64,000 nt of DNA, taken from positions 992,001-1,056,000 of the forward strand of contig NZ_CP139148.1 in NCBI RefSeq assembly GCF_034058155.1, read 5' to 3'. Within the stretch, counting starts at the first letter, position 1. Every line of letters begins with the position of its first letter. The notes below the pieces were generated by a model. That model worked only from the letters and a program-made list of their open reading frames with translations. It made no database searches and was not told the origin of the DNA. The position numbers and the translations under genes were made by a program. Shown piece by piece: positions 34,201 through 46,253 of this stretch. The stretch comes from Flavobacterium sp. KACC 22761 (GTDB taxonomy: Bacteria; Bacteroidota; Bacteroidia; Flavobacteriales; Flavobacteriaceae).

Positions 34201-34969
34201 CTATAATTCCTTTTACAATTCCTCGGTTTGATGATTTTATAAAATTTAAAATTTCATCTCTTTCATAAGTCGGTTCAAAATTCTGTTCAATTAATTCTAA
34301 AGCACTTTTAATATTTCTCTTTTCCTGAAAAATAATTCTATAAATTGCTTTGATCTCTTCAATTTTCTCAGAAGAAAAACCTCTCCTCCTCAAACCAACA
34401 ATATTTAATCCAGCAAATCGTAAAGGTTCATGCGCTACAGTTATGTAGGGAGGAATATCTTTCACAATTCTGCTCAAACCACTAATCATGCTATGACTTC
34501 CAATTCTAGAAAATTGATGTACAGCAGTGAGCCCGCTAATATTGACAAAATCACCTGTAACTACTTCTCCAGCCACGCCAACACTAAAACCAATATTACA
34601 ATTATTGCCAATAAAACAATCATGGCCAATATGAGCATTTGCCATAATTAAGTTAGAATTTCCAATATGGGTTATTCCCTTTGAAAAAGTACCGCGATTT
34701 ATAGTCACATTTTCACGAATGATATTATTATCACCTATTTCAAGCAAAGTATATTCATTTCTAAACTTTAAATCTTGAGGAATGCCACCAATTACAGCAC
34801 CAGAATGAATTTCGCAATTATTTCCAATTCGTGCGCCACTTAAAACAGAAACATTATTACCAATCCATACATTATCACCAATAATAACATCATCTTTAAT
34901 TGTTACAAAATTTCCAAAATGGACATTTTTACCGACAATAGCATTTGTGTTTACTACAATATTTTTCAA
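34196..34969 (-). CDS. LpxA-family acyl-ACP:UDP-GlcNAc O-acyltransferase homologue
   Basis: First-step lipid A acyltransferase fold: 257 residues of hexapeptide repeats (I-G-x-x-x runs) followed by a helical C-terminus. Conserved elements are GGIPQDLKF (61-69), NAHIGHDC with the catalytic histidine at 116, HQFSRIG, and GLRRRGFS. The start is TTG 34969. Flavobacteria normally carry lpxA elsewhere beside lpxC-fabZ, and this one stands alone, so it may be a second, specialised copy. Whether it acts on UDP-GlcNAc or on another sugar nucleotide is not known. Confidence 0.85.
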   Translation of the reverse strand: MKNIVVNTNAIVGKNVHFGNFVTIKDDVIIGDNVWIGNNVSVLSGARIGNNCEIHSGAVIGGIPQDLKFRNEYTLLEIGDNNIIRENVTINRGTFSKGITHIGNSNLIMANAHIGHDCFIGNNCNIGFSVGVAGEVVTGDFVNISGLTAVHQFSRIGSHSMISGLSRIVKDIPPYITVAHEPLRFAGLNIVGLRRRGFSSEKIEEIKAIYRIIFQEKRNIKSALELIEQNFEPTYERDEILNFIKSSNRGIVKGIIE

Positions 34970-35033
34970 ACTTCTTTATTTTAATTATAAAGCAAATATT
35001 GAAAAAAAGAAAATTGGATTTTTTGACCTAATG

Positions 35034-35597
35034 TCAATTAATAGAAGCTCTAATTCTACTCAAAGTTTCCTGACTTACTCCAATTAAAGAAGCAATATGC
35101 ATCAGCTTTCCTTTTTGAATAATTTTTGGAAAAGACTCCAATAAAAATAAATATTTTTGTTCAGCAGTCATTACATGAAATAAATGATGAAACTCATTAA
35201 TATTTGAAAGATAGTAACGAAGTTGTTTAATGTGAAATTTTAAAAACAAAGGATATTCCAATAAGGATTGTTCATCAGAATGAGACAAAGAATAAACTAT
35301 GGTTTCTTCACAAGTTTGAAAAATTTCAAAAGAAGGTTTTTGTTCAAAAAAACTGCTCATCGAAGTCACAAATTGGCCATCAGTATAAATCCATTTCGTA
35401 ATCTCAGAATCATTTTCAAAACAAAATCTACGAATTGCACCTGATTTAATAAAATAAATTTTTCTGCAAACTTTCCCTTCCTCAATAATGAATTCGTTTT
35501 TCTTAAATTTTTCAACTACAAAAAATTTCCGAATAGCCTCTTCAGTTGTAGCATCTATTTTCTGAAAACCATTTATAACAGCTAATAACTCATTCAT
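35034..35597 (-). CDS. Crp/Fnr-family transcriptional regulator
   Basis: 187 residues. Cyclic-nucleotide-binding-like barrel (EFIIEEGKVCRKIYFIKSGAIR, FCFENDSEITKWIY), then a C-terminal helix-turn-helix (LMHIASLIGVSQETLSRIRAS). It resembles the regulator at 21611 in size and layout. No cAMP or iron-sulfur signature is seen. It lies 64 bases upstream of the LpxA-like gene on the same strand and may control it. Confidence 0.85.
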   Translation of the reverse strand: MNELLAVINGFQKIDATTEEAIRKFFVVEKFKKNEFIIEEGKVCRKIYFIKSGAIRRFCFENDSEITKWIYTDGQFVTSMSSFFEQKPSFEIFQTCEETIVYSLSHSDEQSLLEYPLFLKFHIKQLRYYLSNINEFHHLFHVMTAEQKYLFLLESFPKIIQKGKLMHIASLIGVSQETLSRIRASIN

Positions 35598-35749
35598 TGG
35601 ACAAACATTTAAAAAACAAATTTATCAGTAAATTTAAAGAAAAGAACTCCATAAAGAAGATTAAGACTGCCAATGAATAAATTATTTAATTACAAGTCTT
35701 AAAAATAGCGTTAAAACAAATATTAAATAAAGTCAGTAAACCTTGTAGC

Positions 35750-35790
35750 AAAAAAAAAACTTCAACTAGCAAAAGCCAATTGAAGTTTTA
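35750..35790 (-). terminator. Terminator after tRNA-Leu
   Basis: On the minus strand AAAACTTCAA / TTGAAGTTTT is followed by ten T. It ends the rRNA/tRNA transcription unit. Confidence 0.8.
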
Positions 35791-35791
35791 G

Positions 35792-35877
35792 TACTCAGAG
35801 CGGGACTTGAACCCGCACGAACATTGCTGTTCACTGGATTTTAAGTCCAGCGTGTCTACCAATTTCACCATCCGAGC
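35792..35877 (-). tRNA. tRNA-Leu (anticodon TAA)
   Basis: 86 bases, class II. Acceptor GCTCGGA / TCTGAGT (G:T pairs at the ends), anticodon stem-loop CTGGA-CTTAAAA-TCCAG, long variable arm, T-loop GTTCAAGTC. Confidence 0.92.
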
Positions 35878-35883
35878 ATTCTG

Positions 35884-35956
35884 TGGTACCTCCAGGGATC
35901 GAACCAGGGACACATGGATTTTCAGTCCATTGCTCTACCATCTGAGCTAAGGTACC
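35884..35956 (-). tRNA. tRNA-Phe (anticodon GAA)
   Basis: 73 bases. Acceptor GGTACCT with GGTACC at the 3' end, anticodon stem-loop ATGGA-CTGAAAA-TCCAT, T-loop GTTCGATCC. Confidence 0.93.
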
Positions 35957-35984
35957 TTATCTATCAAAAGATAAAATTTTTAAT

Positions 35985-36016
35985 AAAAAACCCTCTATCT
36001 TGTGATAAAGGGTTTT
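35985..36016 (-). terminator. Hairpin between 5S rRNA and tRNA-Phe
   Basis: AAAACCCT with AGGGTTTT, extended by TATC/GATA around one mismatch, plus a T-rich run on the minus strand. It may terminate the rRNA transcript, leaving the two tRNAs dependent on read-through. Confidence 0.6.
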
Positions 36017-36023
36017 CAAAAGA

Positions 36024-36131
36024 AAGGCGACGACATACTCTCCCACAATGATGCAGTACCATCTGCGCAGGCGGGCTTAACTTCTCTGTTCGGGATGGGA
36101 AGAGGTGAGCCCCGCCGCAATAACCACCTTA
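36024..36131 (-). rRNA. rrf: 5S ribosomal RNA
   Basis: The minus strand reads the typical 5S core, including the loop region CCCATCCCGAACAGAGAAGT and GGGAGAGTA. Ends are estimated to within a few bases. Confidence 0.9.
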
Positions 36132-36278
36132 AGGTTTTTAGTGACTAGTCCTTAGCGATTAGTAATTAGTTTTTAAGCTAATCACTACTTGCTCTTTACT
36201 ATTCACTGCCCGCGACGGGCAAATATTTTAACATACTGAGATAAAGAAACAGACAAGCTCTGTTATAGAAAGTTTCCT

Positions 36279-36302
36279 CCCGATCCGCCTGGGCGGATCG
36301 GG
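36279..36302. repeat. Strong hairpin in the 23S-5S spacer
   Basis: CCCGATCCGCC and its exact reverse complement are separated by only TG, a 24-base near-palindrome. It stands out in GC content from the AT-rich spacer around it and may be a processing or pausing structure. Confidence 0.8.
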
Positions 36303-36317
36303 AAAAGTGTGTACATA

Positions 36318-39197
<2,880 letters not shown>

Positions 39198-39380
39198 ATC
39201 ATAATATCTATTATGACCGTTTTTTTTGTCTCCTGCAGCAAAACTGCAGAAAACGCTTTCTACTTTCTTGTATTTTCTTATCTCAATATGTCAATGAACT
39301 TTAATAAGTATCAAGATTTTTGCATGAAGCATCAAGACTACCGTCTTGATACCCTGTACTATCACCTTTGTACTTTTTTG

Positions 39381-39454
39381 TGGAGAATAACGGAGTCGAA
39401 CCGTTGACCTCCTGCGTGCAAGGCAGGCGCTCTAGCCAGCTGAGCTAATCCCCC
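39381..39454 (-). tRNA. tRNA-Ala (anticodon TGC)
   Basis: 74 bases. Acceptor GGGGGAT / ATTCTCC with two G:T pairs, anticodon stem-loop CTGCC-TTGCACG-CAGG type, T-loop GTTCGACTC. In the 16S-23S spacer. Confidence 0.93.
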
Positions 39455-39543
39455 AATCTAATTATGAATTGTGAATTATGAATTATGAATAATCATTCAT
39501 AAGAACTCAACCCTAGAATTTCCTTTTTCTCAAGTCAAAATAG

Positions 39544-39617
39544 TAGTCCCGGGCAGACTCGAACTGCCGACCCCTACATTATCAGTGTAGTACTCTAACC
39601 AGCTGAGCTACGAGACT
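39544..39617 (-). tRNA. tRNA-Ile (anticodon GAT)
   Basis: 74 bases. Acceptor AGTCTCG / CGGGACT, anticodon stem-loop CTACA-CTGATAA-TGTAG, T-loop GTTCGAGTC. First tRNA after 16S. Confidence 0.93.
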
Positions 39618-39743
39618 CTGTTTTTTCTTAATTGTTTATCATTTTTTAAATCGACAGCAAGAGTAATCGAATTCCGAGGCCCAAGACCTTCAGGATATCC
39701 ATCTTGTTTCCTCGCCGTGCCTTGCGGCAAACAATCGAGGCTC

Positions 39744-41259
<1,516 letters not shown>

Positions 41260-41428
41260 TATATTTTAATATTATCATTCGATGAATTCCAGTCGGTTCT
41301 TTTCGAATCTCTCGATTCCATTACTCTTATTCTTTTTTTTGTTCCGATTTGCATCGGAACGGCTGTCAATTCAATATGTCTACGAACGTGTCTTTTTTTG
41401 TCTTTGCGCTTGTTTCTCAAAGCGGGTG

Positions 41429-41459
41429 CAAAACTAAAACTTCTTTTTGTTTCTCGCAA
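41429..41459 (-). promoter_or_regulatory. rRNA operon promoter, proximal copy
   Basis: Minus strand: TTG (41459-41457), 20-base spacer, TAGTTTTG (41436-41429). It lies about 170 bases before 16S. First of three tandem units. Confidence 0.7.
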
Positions 41460-41554
41460 GAAAAACTTGAAAAATCTTTGAAGCTTTTTTTTCGCCTCAT
41501 CCCTTCTCGTTTTCCTTCCAATACCTCAATGAACTTTCCGTGTTTTGCGGGGTG

Positions 41555-41585
41555 CAAATGTAGAACGCTTTTTCAAAACCTGCAA
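41555..41585 (-). promoter_or_regulatory. rRNA operon promoter, middle copy
   Basis: Minus strand: TTG (41585-41583), 20-base spacer, TACATTTG (41562-41555). 126 bases upstream of the proximal promoter, in a diverged copy of the same unit. Confidence 0.7.
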
Positions 41586-41676
41586 GCTTTTTTTGAACTT
41601 TTTTTTCGAGAATATCTTCCCGCTTGATCCGTATTGCCTGCCAGTATTTCCGTGAACGTTTTCGCTGTTGCGGGTG

Positions 41677-41706
41677 CAAAAGTAGCACCTTTTTCCAGTT
41701 ATGCAA
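41677..41706 (-). promoter_or_regulatory. rRNA operon promoter, distal copy
   Basis: Minus strand: TTG (41706-41704), 19-base spacer, TACTTTTG (41684-41677). 122 bases upstream of the middle promoter. An A/T-rich tract further upstream could act as an UP element. Confidence 0.7.
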
Positions 41707-41974
41707 GGCTTTTTCAAATCTTTTTTAATTCTTTTTTTCATTTATTTCATAACTCGCTGATAACGGATTCTTTACATTCCGAAGTTTTTTCAGCAATTGT
41801 GGGGTTTTTCCTCGTTTGGCTGTTCTTTGCGCTGTTCTGCCGCGAAGGCGCCAAGCCGCAAAGCCTTGTTTTCTGCCTTTTTTAATCTCGCAAAGGCGCA
41901 AAGGCGCTGAGTTTTTTCTTTTTTTCTTCTGAAAATGTCTTCTGCTTCGGAAATCTTCTCCTGAAAACCGAGGC
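41707..41974. other. Non-coding stretch upstream of the rRNA promoters
   Basis: About 270 bases with T-tracts and then CGCAAAGGCGCAAAGGCGC-like words (near 41886-41910) that resemble the arms of the element at 3783-3944. The frame 41882-42190 is not a credible gene. No other feature is seen. Confidence 0.5.
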
Positions 41975-42060
41975 CATAGCCCCGATAGGAGCGGAAATCC
42001 TTTTGCTTTTTTCTTTAAAAAGCAAAAGATTGCAGCGGATAGCGGGATTAAGCTCCTGAA
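41975..42060. ncRNA. Conserved-looking structured element (Flavo-1-like?)
   Basis: The plus strand reads AGCCCCGATAGGAGCGG (41979-41995), then ATCC, then a hairpin of CTTTTGCTTTTT with AAAAAGCAAAAG, then GCAGCGGATAGCGGG and AAGCTCC. CCCG pairs with CGGG, ATCC with GGAT, and GGAGC with GCTCC outside the helix, which would make a pseudoknot. The AGCCCCGAT...GCAGCGGA...GCGGG pattern resembles, from memory, a Bacteroidota repeat family possibly equal to the Flavo-1 RNA of Rfam. Orientation and function are unknown. Confidence 0.5.
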
Positions 42061-42136
42061 AATCCCAATAAAAAAAATCCAAATCCCAATTCTGATGGCT
42101 TGGATCGATTTTTGATTTTACCCATCTTGCGCATAA

Positions 42137-42154
42137 GGCGCACTGCAGTGCGCC
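42137..42154. repeat. 18-base perfect palindrome
   Basis: GGCGCACTGCAGTGCGCC is its own reverse complement. GC-rich in AT-rich surroundings, between the structured element and the LolC/E-type gene. Confidence 0.8.
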
Positions 42155-42205
42155 TCTGCGGTGAATTGGGGCTCTTTTGGTTTTGTACATACTATATATA
42201 TGTAG

Positions 42206-42256
42206 GCTAAAAAAAAAAAAAAAAACCGACAGCTTTTGGGAAACTGGCGGGTTGTT
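42206..42256 (-). terminator. Terminator of the LolC/E-type permease gene
   Basis: Read on the minus strand, AACCCGCCAG pairs with CTGTCGGTT around an 11-base loop and is followed by 17 T (42225-42209), an unusually long homopolymer. Confidence 0.75.
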
Positions 42257-42274
42257 GAGACTTCACTATAATGA

Positions 42275-43510
42275 TTAATCAAAGCGAATTGCTTTGACTG
42301 GCGATATTTTGGTTATAATATATGATGGAATCAGTAATACTAAAAAGCAAATTATTATAGTCAGTAGATTTAATGCTATTACATAACCCCAATTCAAATA
42401 TACTGGCGCTTGATTTACATAATAGTTTTCGGGGTTTAAGTGAACAACTCCAAATTGCTGCTGGATTAATAATATTGAGATCCCGATAAGATTTCCCCAA
42501 AACAGCCCTCTTATTATTAAATAGAATGCATTATACAAAAATATTTTCCGAACAGTCCAATTGTTTGCGCCAAGTGATTTCAAAATTCCGATCATTTGCG
42601 TACGCTCTAAAATCAGAACCAAAAGTGCTACTACCATATTTATAGTAGCAACTAGAATCATTACACCTAAAATCACTACTATATTAAAATCAAAAAGCTG
42701 TAACCAATCAAAAATATAACTATACTTTTCAATAATGGTCTTAGTATCTAATCCTGACGGTGTCTGTTCGTAAATCTGATTGCCTGTTTGCTTAATTTTA
42801 GTAAAATCTTTTACAAAAACTTCGAACGCTCCAATTTGATCGGGCGCCCACTTATTGATTCGTTGGATGTGCCGGATATCGCCTATTATAAAAGTCGCAT
42901 CAAAATCCTGGAAACCTGAACTAAAAATGCCTGCAATTTTAAATCGGCGGCTGTTAGGCATTTTACCTTGTTCTTCTTTTATAAAAAAAGTATTAAAACT
43001 ATCTCCCAGTTTCAAATTAAGTCGGTCTGCAAGAAATCTAGAAATAATGACTTCTTCATTTAGTGATTTCGAAAAATCAGGCAATTTTCCTTCAACAAGA
43101 TATTCTTTTATGCTGTTCCAATCATAATCTGCTCCGACTCCTTTAAAAATAATTCCTTCAAAAGCATTTTCAGTTCTAATAATTCCAGCTTTAGTTGCAA
43201 TTGCTTGAATGTGCGTTACATCTGGAACCGATTTGAAATTGGGATAAAAATCCTGTTTTTTAGAAATTGGCGTTAATGTCGCTTCAGAATTATTATTGTC
43301 AAAATTCGATATAATGACCTGCCCGTTAAAAGCAGAAATTTTATCACGGATTTTTTGTTGCAAGCCAATTCCAGTTGCAACTGAAACCAACATCATAATA
43401 ATTCCAATTGCAATAGCCGAAATGGCAATTTTTATGATAGGCGCCGAGATACTGCTTTTATAATCTTTTGCAGTAATAAGTCTCTTGGCTATGAAATATT
43501 CTAAATTCAA
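42275..43510 (-). CDS. ABC transporter permease, LolC/LolE-like
   Basis: 411 residues in the layout of lipoprotein-release permeases: cytoplasmic start MNLEYFIAKRLITAKDYKSSISAPIIKIAI with helix 1 (about 24-46), a periplasmic domain of about 220 residues, then three helices (about 275-300, 320-345, 370-400) with the FtsX motif LERTQMIGILKSLGANNWTVRKIF. It would extract lipoproteins from the inner membrane with an ATPase such as LolD, not present here. The start codon is TTG 43510. Confidence 0.85.
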   Translation of the reverse strand: MNLEYFIAKRLITAKDYKSSISAPIIKIAISAIAIGIIMMLVSVATGIGLQQKIRDKISAFNGQVIISNFDNNNSEATLTPISKKQDFYPNFKSVPDVTHIQAIATKAGIIRTENAFEGIIFKGVGADYDWNSIKEYLVEGKLPDFSKSLNEEVIISRFLADRLNLKLGDSFNTFFIKEEQGKMPNSRRFKIAGIFSSGFQDFDATFIIGDIRHIQRINKWAPDQIGAFEVFVKDFTKIKQTGNQIYEQTPSGLDTKTIIEKYSYIFDWLQLFDFNIVVILGVMILVATINMVVALLVLILERTQMIGILKSLGANNWTVRKIFLYNAFYLIIRGLFWGNLIGISILLIQQQFGVVHLNPENYYVNQAPVYLNWGYVIALNLLTIIICFLVLLIPSYIITKISPVKAIRFD

Positions 43511-43621
43511 TTTATTGATCTTGTTTTGATAGTTACGATTTGTATTTTAATCAAGTCAAAAATACATTTAAAAAACCAGAATAGGATTGCTTTAAAAAAC
43601 TATTAGCAGTTTTTAAACTCC

Positions 43622-44116
43622 TTATAATGGAAGTTTCTTTTTCATTTCTTCAACAATATTATACGCCGCTGGACAAATAGCAACATTTTTTAAAGTAAGA
43701 TCTGATATTTGGTGAAACTTCTTGCGGTCTGTATGTGGGAATTCACGGCATGCTTTTGGACGAACATCATAAATCATGCAGTAATTTTCATTATCCAAAA
43801 AAGTACAAGGAACACTTTTTAAAACATAGTCTTTGTCTTCATCAATTCGCAAATACTGATCAATAAACTGCTGTGGTTTTTGCCTGAATGATTTAGAGAT
43901 TCTTTCAATATCAGCCAAAGTAAATAACGGACCTGTTGTCTTGCAACAATTCGCGCATTGCAAGCAATCTGTTTTCTTAAATTCGGCATCGTGCAAATCC
44001 TGCATAATATAATCCAAATTTTTAGGCTGTTTCTTTTTAAGCTTATCAAAATACTTTTTGTTTTCGATATGCTTATCTTTGGCTAACTTATTTAAGTTGT
44101 TTAAAATTTGTTTCAA
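43622..44116 (-). CDS. YkgJ-family cysteine cluster protein
   Basis: 164 residues with eight-cysteine-type metal motif: CLQCANCC (51-58), Cys104 (VPCTFLD), Cys113 (YCMIYDVRP) and Cys123 (KACREFPHTD). This is the zinc- or iron-chelating domain of the YkgJ/DUF3109-like group. Function is unknown; metal or cluster binding is inferred. The start is TTG 44116, which lies inside a large inverted repeat shared with the promoter of the divergent methyltransferase gene. Confidence 0.85.
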   Translation of the reverse strand: MKQILNNLNKLAKDKHIENKKYFDKLKKKQPKNLDYIMQDLHDAEFKKTDCLQCANCCKTTGPLFTLADIERISKSFRQKPQQFIDQYLRIDEDKDYVLKSVPCTFLDNENYCMIYDVRPKACREFPHTDRKKFHQISDLTLKNVAICPAAYNIVEEMKKKLPL

Positions 44117-44167
44117 GTTTAAAATTTAAAGTTGATCTGCAAAATTAAACAACTTTAAACTTGAAAC
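44110..44167. repeat. Inverted repeat in the divergent ykgJ/methyltransferase spacer
   Basis: GTTTCAAGTTTAAA (44110-44123) continues with ATTTAAAGTTG; the opposite arm 44150-44167 is the reverse complement of the same word without seven bases. It overlaps the TTG start of the YkgJ-type gene. Possible operator or repeat element. Confidence 0.6.
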
Positions 44168-44190
44168 CCTAATCTTTGAATTAAAATACG

Positions 44191-44898
44191 ATGAAAGATC
44201 TTTTTGGGAAAGCGATGTTCGATTTCCAAACAAATAATTCACCCGAGGATATCATTACCGAAACTTCAATTTCTGAAGAAGATGAAATGAGTATTGAATA
44301 TTTATTTCGCTCCTATAGTGAAATGCCAAAACTAGAGCAAAAGGCACTTCAATTGGCTTTTGGCAGAATTTTAGACGTTGGTTGTGGCGCAGGAAGTCAT
44401 AGCCTTTCCCTACAAAATGAGAGAAATCTTGATGTGACTTCTATTGATATTTCAGAAAAAGCAATTGAAACCTGCAAATTAAGAGGTTTGAAAAACGCCA
44501 AAGTCCAGAATATCCTCGATTTTGAGGATAATAAATTTGACACCATTCTACTGCTAATGAATGGTACTGGAATTTTTGGAAAACTAGAAAACTGCAATGC
44601 ATATCTATTGAAATTAAAATCACTTTTGAATCCTGGTGGACAAATTTTAATTGACAGTTCAGATATCATTTATATGTTTGATGAAGATGAGGATGGAGGA
44701 AAATGGATTCCGTCTGACAATAATTATTATGGAGAATTAACTTTCACCATTTCGTACAAAGGCGAAAAAGAAGAACCTTTTAACTGGCTTTATTTGGATT
44801 ACAATACACTTCAAAATGCGGCAAACGCAAATGGATTGCAATGTGAGCTAATTTTAGAAGGCGAACATTATGATTATTTAGCTAAACTATCATTATAA
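44191..44898 (+). CDS. Class I SAM-dependent methyltransferase
   Basis: 235 residues, Rossmann-like methyltransferase fold: motif I ILDVGCGAGSHSL (60-72), acidic end of strand 2 in DVTSIDISEKAIE (about 79-91), a motif near DTILLLMNGTGIFG and SLLNPGGQILIDSSD. The target is not known. It runs 4 bases before the YfiT-like gene, so the two are an operon. Confidence 0.88.
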   Translation: MKDLFGKAMFDFQTNNSPEDIITETSISEEDEMSIEYLFRSYSEMPKLEQKALQLAFGRILDVGCGAGSHSLSLQNERNLDVTSIDISEKAIETCKLRGLKNAKVQNILDFEDNKFDTILLLMNGTGIFGKLENCNAYLLKLKSLLNPGGQILIDSSDIIYMFDEDEDGGKWIPSDNNYYGELTFTISYKGEKEEPFNWLYLDYNTLQNAANANGLQCELILEGEHYDYLAKLSL

Positions 44899-44902
44899 AA
44901 CT

Positions 44903-45448
44903 ATGGAAGAATCAATCTTAGAAAAATTAAAATACCCAATAGGAAAATTTGTAATTCCTGAATCTTATACAACTGAATATCTCAATGAGAAGATTAACGA
45001 ACTCGCTGCATTTCCTGAAAAGCTAAAAAAAGAAACCATTAATTTAAGCGATGAGCAACTAAATACTCCTTATCGCCCGGGTGGATGGACAATAAGACAA
45101 GTAATTCATCATTGCGCAGAAAGCCATATGAATTGCTTTATCAGGATTAAATGGACTTTGACCGAAAATAATCCGGTTATAAAAGCTTATGATGAAGTAT
45201 TATGGAGCGAGTTGCCAGACAACAAAACAATGCCAATTGAGGCTAGCTTAACTTTATTAACTGGCCTTCATTCCAGATTAGTTTATATTATGCAAAATTT
45301 ATCATCAGATGATTTAGAAAAATCTTTTATTCATCCTGAAAGCAATCTAGAATTAAAATTAAAACGAATCATCGGAATGTATGCCTGGCATTCCAATCAC
45401 CATTTAGCACACATTACTACTCTTAAGAAATCAAAAAATTGGGATTAA
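44903..45448 (+). CDS. YfiT/DinB-family bacillithiol transferase-like protein
   Basis: 181 residues, DinB four-helix fold. Metal ligands are likely His69/His70 (IRQVIHHCAESH) and His163-His170 (YAWHSNHHLAHI). YRPGGWTIRQVIHH is the YfiT/BstA signature. Such enzymes conjugate bacillithiol, the flavobacterial low-molecular-weight thiol, to electrophiles in detoxification. Co-transcribed with a methyltransferase of unknown target. A terminator follows. Confidence 0.85.
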   Translation: MEESILEKLKYPIGKFVIPESYTTEYLNEKINELAAFPEKLKKETINLSDEQLNTPYRPGGWTIRQVIHHCAESHMNCFIRIKWTLTENNPVIKAYDEVLWSELPDNKTMPIEASLTLLTGLHSRLVYIMQNLSSDDLEKSFIHPESNLELKLKRIIGMYAWHSNHHLAHITTLKKSKNWD

Positions 45449-45487
45449 ACTAAATAAATTCTTCTCAAAAAATAGAAACTCAAGCCA

Positions 45488-45522
45488 TAAAAAAAATCTC
45501 TTCAGTTGAAGAGATTTTTTTT
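45488..45522. terminator. Bidirectional terminator
   Basis: AATCTCTTC / GAAGAGATT with a 4-base loop and A/T runs lies between convergent yfiT-like and queE genes. The T-run overlaps the queE stop codon. Confidence 0.85.
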
Positions 45523-46153
45523 ATGGGATATTCAAATACTTATGTGTTTGTAAAGAAACACGCCATTTTGGATTATTCATTACATAATCAACAATCAAAG
45601 GTGTCATTTCTTCTTTTTTACTCCATTCCGGTTGCAAAAACAAAATTGCATTATCATTTACGAGTTCTGCCTGTTCTTCAGCAAAAATAAAATCGTGCTT
45701 ATTGTAAATAATCACTTTTAGCTCGTGTGCATTGTCATAAACCGTTTGCGTTGGGAGTTTATTTTTTTTAGGAGAAAGACAAATCCAATCCCAAGTTCCG
45801 CTAAGCGGATATGCTCCTGAAGTTTCAATATGAACTTTTAGATTTTTATCTTTTAATTGCTGTGTCAGCAGAGTCATATCCCAAGTCAAAGGCTCGCCAC
45901 CTGTTATTACAACAGTGTCAGCATAAGCAGATGCATTCTGTACAATTAAATCAGTTTTTGTTGGCGGATGCAATTCAGCATTCCAGCTTTCTTTCACATC
46001 GCACCAGTGGCAACCTACATCACATCCTCCAATTCTAATAAAATATGCCGCCGTTCCGGTATGAAAACCTTCCCCTTGAATGGTGTAAAATTCCTCCATT
46101 AAAGGCAACATTGCTCCTTTATTAACTTCTAATTGTATTTCTTTTGATAACAT
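45521..46153 (-). CDS. queE: 7-carboxy-7-deazaguanine synthase
   Basis: Radical SAM enzyme of queuosine/7-deazapurine synthesis that forms CDG from carboxy-tetrahydropterin. In its 210 residues the cluster motif CDVGCHWC puts ligands at Cys44, Cys48 and Cys51, the Cx3Cx2C spacing of QueE. FYTIQGEGFHTGTAAYF (22-38) and VITGGEPL (about 84) are family motifs. No other queuosine gene is adjacent. Confidence 0.93.
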   Translation of the reverse strand: MLSKEIQLEVNKGAMLPLMEEFYTIQGEGFHTGTAAYFIRIGGCDVGCHWCDVKESWNAELHPPTKTDLIVQNASAYADTVVITGGEPLTWDMTLLTQQLKDKNLKVHIETSGAYPLSGTWDWICLSPKKNKLPTQTVYDNAHELKVIIYNKHDFIFAEEQAELVNDNAILFLQPEWSKKEEMTPLIVDYVMNNPKWRVSLQTHKYLNIP

Positions 46154-46198
46154 TATTCAATTTTAAAGTGCAAAGATAGTCATTTAAATACGTAACAA

Positions 46199-46230
46199 AA
46201 AAACCGACAGCTGATTGAACTGTCGGTTTT
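46199..46230 (-). terminator. Terminator of the ExbB-TonB-TPR operon
   Basis: AAACCGACAG / CTGTCGGTTT stem with a 9-base loop and a T-rich end on the minus strand, after the TPR gene stop codon. Confidence 0.8.
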
Positions 46231-46253
46231 ATAATTAGTTAGAAACTAATTTA

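Noticed and set aside
41882..42190. 102-residue open frame on the minus strand upstream of the rRNA promoters.
   Set aside because: It overlaps the structured element and the 18-base palindrome, has no family likeness or plausible start context, and lies in a non-coding stretch.
42209..42225. Run of 17 A as a phase-variable tract.
   Set aside because: It lies after the permease stop codon as the T-run of its terminator, not in a promoter or coding frame.
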